64,000 nt of DNA, from positions 1,986,501 through 2,050,500 of the forward strand of contig OX485808.1 of assembly GCA_950295325.1 (NCBI GenBank), given 5' to 3'. The notes beneath the pieces were generated by a model. That model worked only from the letters and a program-made list of their open reading frames with translations, was not told the origin of the DNA and did not search any database. Shown here piece by piece: positions 57,528 through 64,000 of this stretch. The stretch is from Polytrichum commune (taxonomy: Eukaryota > Streptophyta > Polytrichopsida > Polytrichales > Polytrichaceae). How positions within the stretch are numbered: position 1 is the stretch's first letter; each line of letters opens with the position of its first letter. A program made the translations under genes and the position numbers.

Positions 57528-60500
57528 ATGGGGGCCGCAAGTGAGGTTGAGATGCTGCAAGCGCGTGCGCAGTTCATGCGGGAGAGCCTCGGCAAGAGCC
57601 AGAGTGTGACGGAGTCGATGATCTCCATCCTCGGCTCCTTTGACCACCGTCTTTCTACGCTTGAATCTGCAATGCGTCCTACTCAAGTACTTCTTTCGCC
57701 AATTCTCATCTCAGCCACCATTATTGAACATGGGTATCTAGAGAATAATTTTTGCGGAACCACTCCACTTTGTGTGCATTTTGTGCAGTAAAGCCCTAAA
57801 TGTCAATCTTGATGCGGACACAGGCGGATGTGTCTACGCAATTGCACGTGCTCCTCCTACTGAACTTTCAAAGTGGATTTCCAAGGCTCACATTGTCAAA
57901 ACTTGAACCAAATCAGTTTGAGTGCCGGCTTGCGAACCAGTTCTCGATTCCATTGCAGACAATTTTCTTGTGCTTCTTTTTATGTCGTATCACTTTTATA
58001 ACGTTCGTTATTTTCTTAGAGTTTTCGGGTATGAAGACACGGGGATAATGATGTAATGTAATGTATTATCGTGATTGACAAACTTCACAGCAGGTTATCT
58101 TCTCTCCGGGTTTTATCGACCTAGGTTTATGGGTCTTTCGCTTTAAACTGAACGCTGAGACAACACTAGGTCGTGAAGGCAGTCTTAGTGCAAATTAACA
58201 TCGCTACAAAGTGAATATATTGCCTAAGGAAGGGAGAGGATGAAAGATAAGAAAATGTGGTCTATGAATATTTGTGTTAGCTGTGAAGGGACAATTACGC
58301 TGCTGTAACTTTGATAAACAATAATTGTCTCTATGTCTATCTCGATCATCTCACAGCTGGACTTGAACTCTAAGTTTGCCGACAAAATCGTCATTAATCT
58401 GAAGCCTAATTCTTAGCAATATCTGATTGAGCAGAAGTATATTATAAGTTGTGAAGCTTTCTCAAGGACAATCAGAACAATTATCTGGAACCTCTTCTTT
58501 GAAATTGCATAAATAGAGTAGGGATAATAATTCTACAAGATTCTTCAAGAATTTCACTTCTGTCAGTGAAATTTTAATGAGGAAGAAAAGATTATGTAGG
58601 AAGTCTTGTACGATGGTTTCTGGAGTTTGGAGAATTCTGGACCAACATTTTTCTCGCAAGTGTGGATATGAACCATCGTGTCTTTGTATTCTTGTATACC
58701 TAGTTCTTCAGTTGCCTTTTTCATCACCCTAGGGTACCTCTTTGGACCTCTTTTGTCCCTTCTGTGCCTTGTTTTGAAACTAAGCATAGTCTTATATAAA
58801 TATTCAAAGAAACTGAATGCATTCTGTGGGATCCATTGTTTAGGTCCGAACGCATGCATTTAGGAAAGCACATGAGAACATTGACAGTACTCTCAAAGCT
58901 GCTGAATCTGTGTTGACTCAATTCGATGTCTCACGCCAGGTAGGCTTACATTCGTTCCTACTTTTGAAATTTTCCTTGAAGGCCTAAAATGAATTTTTGT
59001 GTCTCTGTTCAGAATCTTAAAATTGGTCTAGGCATACTATCAATGAAGGGTAATTCTGTTTCAAGTTGTGCCAAATCAGCACAATGTTATGTTTTCAGGT
59101 GTGTATGCAACTGATTATCTGTGGCTAGACAACTGTATAGGATACTGACATGGTTAGGAAGCACTTACAAGCAAGAGCTAGTGTTTGATTGGCACATATC
59201 TTCATAAAATTTTGTTTTGAATATGTACCATATGTTTTCATTCTTCAGTTTTCTCAACAAGTATGGTATAACTGCAGGATGATGGGATCTGACTTCATGT
59301 GATATATGTGGGATTGAAGGTGGAGAACAAGGTTTTGAAAGGTCCTGAGAATGATCTTGGCGGATTCCTAGAAGCTGTTGACCAGCTTCAGCACAATGTG
59401 GAATTTTTCACACTCAACCGAAGTCTCAAAGCTAGTGATGGGGCACTTAATCATGCTCGAAATTTATTGAATAAGGGCATGTCTCGTCTAGCAGATGAGT
59501 TTAAAGCACTTCTGACTCAGCACAGGTTTGTCGTGGTTCTTTTGAGGATCCAATGGTTCTGTTGCATTCTGATCATTGCGGTGGTGGTTAAGTTTTCTTG
59601 TTACTGCAAAGCCAACATTCATTCCAAGAGTGGGAAGCAATGAACCCTGAATATGTCCCTACCCATGTATGCCTTTTAGTTTGAAATGCTGACAGACTTG
59701 ATACATCCCTTTGATTTTGATGATGGAGTAGATTTTTTCTGTGCAATATGCCAATTGTCAATGAAACTGCTCTTGATGTTGATTGTAGTCAAGTCTAATT
59801 CAATGGCTATGTCAATTTTGCAGTAAACCTGCTGATACAGCCCGGCTTCTGGAGGTAATGCCTAGCAGTTCTGGAAAGCACGGTAGTAATCCACCAGGAG
59901 AAGGGAGGACTGATTTGTCCAATGGAGATGCTAAGGGACCTCTTGAACTTCCTGTTTTGATTGCCCCAAGAGTTGTGCCCCAGCTACGGGAAATGACTCA
60001 AAGGCTTGTTGCTGCTGGCTACCATGCACAGTGTCTCAAGATCTATAGGTAATAGTTTGCATTAAAAGTTTTACACTTTTTAGAGAGACTATTTTGCGGC
60101 TCTGCGTCAGTCTTGGTTAATCTTGTATGACTCTGTGCTCTACATCATGGCATTCTACAAACGATCTTGTATTAACTTTTGTGGGAGGTGCCTTTAAAAC
60201 AAGTTCTTCCAAGAGGGGAATGCATGGGTGTGCAGAATCACTCTTGTATCCAGCATCATGCTTCCATGATGAATCTTGCAGTCTGTGCAGTTTTTTCCAT
60301 CATTTGTCTTTTGTTGGTTCTGCTTGATACAGAGACGTACGGGCTTCAACACTGGAGCAGAGTTTAAGAAAGCTTGGAGTTGAGAGGTTGAGTAAGGAGG
60401 ATGTGCAGAAGATGCAATGGGAGGCTCTAGAGGGCAAGATTGTCAGCTGGAACCAGTACATGCGTATAGCTGTAAGTTGCTTGTTACCTGCTTAAAAAAA

Positions 60501-63024
60501 ATCTCTTGAGGTTGTTTAGTGTTTAGCATGTTTTTCTTGGATTGTGAATCACAATGACATTGTCATTTTTTCCCTCCAATGCTTTAAGTGACATCGAAGT
60601 GGTCATGGGTGGCAAATGCAGAGTATATTTTCTGTAAGTATTATTATTGTGCCATCTATCCTCCAAGGAAGCAGGACGCCTGGACTCAGGAAGCAGTACT
60701 TTATTCGATTTTGTTGAATCTCATATTCTTTGTTGGTGGTTGGTGTGTTCAGGTGAAGCTCTTATTTGCTGCTGAGCGCAAGTTGTGTGACCAGATCTGG
60801 TACCACTTAGATCCACACAGGGAGAAATGCTTTGCAGATGTGACGGACTCAAGTTTGCACATGCTCCTTAGCTTTGGAGAAGCTATTGCAAAGAGCAAGA
60901 AGTCACCAGAGAAACTCTTTGTATTGCTTGATATGTATGAAACAATGCATGAGCTAATTCCCGAGGTTTTGACCTGCCACCTTCCCATCTGGTGATTAGA
61001 TATGTGGAGGGTTAATGTTTTGGTGCAGGTGCACTATCATCTAGCTTTATTGCATGTGGGAAATTGAATGATATATTCTTATCAGATCCAACAATTGTCT
61101 GTAGTAGAATTAGTTACATATGACGTTGTTTTGGAGGCTTGCAGATAGAGGTTGTCTTTTCCTCGTCATCAGCAAATGGCATGAGGCAAGCTGCTCAAGA
61201 TTTGATACAGCGACTGGCACAAACTGCCAAGGAGACTTTTGGTGATTTTGAGGATGCTGTAGCAACAGATGCGACGAAAACACCAGTCTTGGATGGGACA
61301 GTGCATCCGCTCACAAGTTATGTTATTAACTATGTGAAATTCCTATTTGAGTAAGTTCTACCTCATGGTTTATCCTATTGAACCATCTTGTGTTATGTCA
61401 TTACCTTATTCTGCAAACATGTCTGGTCATAATCTCATTTGAGTTAATGGTGAGGAGGTCTCCCTCTTGTTGGTTGGTGTGATGGCAGCTATCAAAACAC
61501 TTTGAATCATCTCTTTGGCGGCGCGCAAGGTCAATCAAATGATTCCCCATCTCACTTGGCAGCAGCTACTATGCGCATCATGTCTGTTCTTCAAACAAAC
61601 TTGGATGGAAAGTCAAAATTATATAGGGATCCAGCTCTCACTCAGCTCTTCCTCATGAACAACATTCATTACATGGTCCGATCTGTCAGAAAGTAAGCGA
61701 ATATAAACTCATACATTGCATTCACCCTTGCATTCACCACTCATTTCATATGTATGTAGTTTCACATTGGTGGGACATCTTCCAGACTTGAGTGGGACAT
61801 CCTTGAGTGTGCTCAAGGATCCTGTTTCTGGTGGCTATTACACAGATTATTTTAATCTTTACATCATGTACATGCCATTGATGTTTCTTATCAACCAATG
61901 TACGGAGGTTGTCACTTAGTTTCTGGCATCCATCTCTTCTGATTCTATTTATACAAAACCTAAGCTGGAGAAACAAATGGTCAAGTTTGAGATTTTGTCT
62001 GCTTACATGAATGCATCCATGATGTGGCAGATCAGAAGCCAAGGATCTGTTGGGGGATGATTGGGTTCAAAGGCAACGGCGTATTGTGCAGCAGCATGCT
62101 AATGCATATCAGCGTGCTGCTTGGGCGAAGGTGACTAGCTTTTGACAGTTTTACTCTTTTTTGTTGTTTCACATGATGAACATGTATTCCTACTGCAAAA
62201 CTTGTGTGTACCATATGAGATAGTCTTGCATTCAAGCACATTTTCTCTGTACGTTCATAACAGTCAAGATTGACCCATCATTTTGAGCTCCACTTTGTAA
62301 CCTGGTTTTGCAGGCTCTATCTTATCTCAGTGGTTCTGCTTCTTCTAGTGGACAGCTTAGTGGTGGTTCTGATAACAACAGTGGCATTTCAAAATCTGCT
62401 ATCAAAGAGCGGTATGTTTGGCTATTTAATTGTGAACCAATTAAAGTATTTTGGAACTATACAGGTTTCTTATTATTGCAAGCAGTCATCATATTTGACT
62501 AGAACCTGCAACTATCTCTAAAATTAGTGACTGCAATTGTTTATTTATTTATTTAATTTTCTGTCCAGATTCAAGAACTTCAGTTTGCTTCTTGAGGAGC
62601 TGTATAACCGGCAAACACAGTGGACAATACCAGACACAGAGCTTAGGGAGGCCGTAAGGCTGGCAGTTGCTGAGGTGCTCCTACCAGCATATCGTTCATT
62701 CATAAAGCGTTACAGGTACTCTCACAATGGTCCTACATGCATTCCCCTAGGCAGGCCCCAATAGGAGTGCCGAATACTTTTCCCATGTGTGATCCCAGTC
62801 TAATGCATAATCCTATATTGAAGATGTTGGATTTCTGGGGATGGGGAGCTGGCTGCATGAGTGAATATGCTGGATTTCTAATTACTCTGCTCTATTCTGT
62901 TTGCAGCTCTATCATTGAAAGTGACAGGAGCAAAGGGAAATATATAAGATACACACCTGAGGATTTGGAGAGGATGCTGGGAGAATTTTTTGAGGGTAAG
63001 ACCCGCATAGACCAGAGAAGGTGA
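57528..63024 (+). CDS. EXO70A: EXO70A exocyst subunit, complete, 12 exons
   Basis: Subunit of the exocyst, which tethers secretory vesicles at the plasma membrane by binding phosphoinositides. Exons: 57528-57686, 58844-58939, 59320-59525, 59824-60048, 60333-60471, 60753-60965, 61145-61350, 61489-61692, 62031-62130, 62314-62411, 62569-62715, 62907-63024. All borders are GT-AG and phases agree, giving 636 residues, close to the 638 of Arabidopsis EXO70A1. The N-terminal helical part has SFDHRLSTLESAMRPTQ. The Exo70 domain has LGVERLSKEDVQKMQWE, KLLFAAERKLCDQI, LLSFGEAIAKSKKSPEKLF, DGTVHPLTSYVINYVKF and LFLMNNIHYMVRSVRKSEAK, and near the C-terminus YTPEDLERMLGEFFEG. An upstream in-frame Met at 57486 would add 14 Glu/Ser-rich residues; 57528 is chosen because family members start there. 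Introns run 138-1157 bp. No damage is seen. Confidence 0.95.
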
Positions 63025-64000
63025 GCTGTGCAACAAAGGAACATCGTACTCAATAATATACCAATGACAATCACCTCACAGATTTGGAGCCCTTGGTCAT
63101 TAAAGCCATTGCAGAGATGCTTAGGTTGTGAGGCTCTTGTTAACAGTGGTCATATCTTCCTTTTGGATAATTCTACACCGCAAATCCTTGAGGATAACAA
63201 TTAGTATCATCTTCCTCCAATAATTGAAGATTGGTGGAGCTTGATGTACCGCTCAAGCTCTCTCAGCTGTACATAGAGTTGCACCTCCGTGATGAACGGT
63301 GTAGTTTTATGGACATTTGTGAGCTGCTAACTGGATTCTTGAGTGTGTAATTCTACCAGGACGACAAGAACAATTGTTTCAGTCCAATCTAGTTTAGTCT
63401 CGTTCAAGATGTATGTATCTAGACATCAACAGGAGATGCGAGTAGTTTACTTTCTTTTTTGAAGACCGGAGTGCTTCACCTCCATTTGTGTATTTCCTCC
63501 AACAGAATGGTTGCTTGTCACCAGGTTGCAAGGGCCATGAGGCATAGAAACTTATAAAGAATCTAAATTTAACTTTCTGAAACCACTGCTCTCTCAACTA
63601 CATTTTTGTGATGATCCCTTCGAGGTCAGAATGCAGGTCAAGTTACAAATCCCTTCCGATGTTACCTGACTCTATTCTTCAGAGGTATCATTGCTTCTGG
63701 ATTTTGTGCTTGATGCTTCTCTTCATGTAACCTTTAGATTCTCAACCATGCTCTACTTGATTGATGTTCTTGACCATTCACGTCTTTCTTCTACACTTAT
63801 TTATCCTGCAACCAATGCTGTTGATGTGATTGTAACCGTGTAGTTCCCATGAGAACATTGTGGTGTAAAAAATGATTTAAATTTCAATTCACTCTCCCTT
63901 ACTCTGTTATGACCAATTTAATCCTGACATAGGGCAGGGCAGTTGAAAAGACAAACAACATTTGAGTGATCCATTTTGGTCTACTTCCACCCATTTAATT
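63025..64000 (+). other. 3' untranslated region and downstream flank of EXO70A
   Basis: Nearly 1 kb without coding sequence follows the TGA at 63022-63024. The proximal part should be 3' UTR; the poly-A site was not placed. No repeat or RNA gene was seen. Confidence 0.5.

Overview
This is nuclear DNA from a land plant. It holds a 12-exon EXO70A exocyst gene, an F-box gene of the phloem-protein-2 (PP2-A13) type, an orphan first exon of a GH1 beta-glucosidase, and plant-type CACTA, Ty3/Gypsy and Tourist-like elements. The EXO70 protein is clearly plant A-type. The lineage cannot be fixed from the sequence alone; a seed-free plant such as a fern or lycophyte is a guess.

Layout. 1-1378 is the right end of one CACTA transposon, with part of an old LTR inside it. 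1586-25004 is a second, complete CACTA element of 23.4 kb with an AAG target duplication on both sides. It carries a TNP2-type transposase on the minus strand (2455-14151) and a divergently transcribed second gene on the plus strand (16301-22558, with decayed continuation to 23789). A chromovirus LTR retrotransposon (5970-12852, identical-looking LTRs, CTTCC target duplication) sits inside a TNP2 exon. The interval between the two CACTA genes holds three copies of a palindrome at about 199-bp spacing.

25.0-57.0 kb is mostly repeat debris with one host gene, the F-box/PP2 gene (26931-28788). It also holds: a 760-bp tandem duplication (29180-30705); degenerate tandem repeats (32.9-34.4 kb); a gag-coding retroelement remnant split by a solo LTR of the same chromovirus family (34425-37523); a Gypsy integrase fragment with its 3' LTR (39770-41484); a 119-bp 5S-rRNA-like sequence (43179-43297); the GH1 exon (44937-45164); a second solo LTR with GTATC target duplications (49098-50676); and three Tourist-like inverted-repeat elements (47723, 52719, 54381).

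57528-63024 is an intact EXO70A gene. Its 5' flank contains a diverged tandem duplication of about 280 bp.

The most unusual part is the CACTA element. Apart from the retrotransposon insertion, its TNP2 gene is open across exons with GT-AG borders. One TNP2 intron looks newly created by tandem duplication. Its second gene appears to fuse an En/Spm (Transposase_24-like) domain to an FCP1-like phosphatase fold whose catalytic motifs are altered. No comparison with databases was possible; domain names rest on recognised motifs and reading frames.
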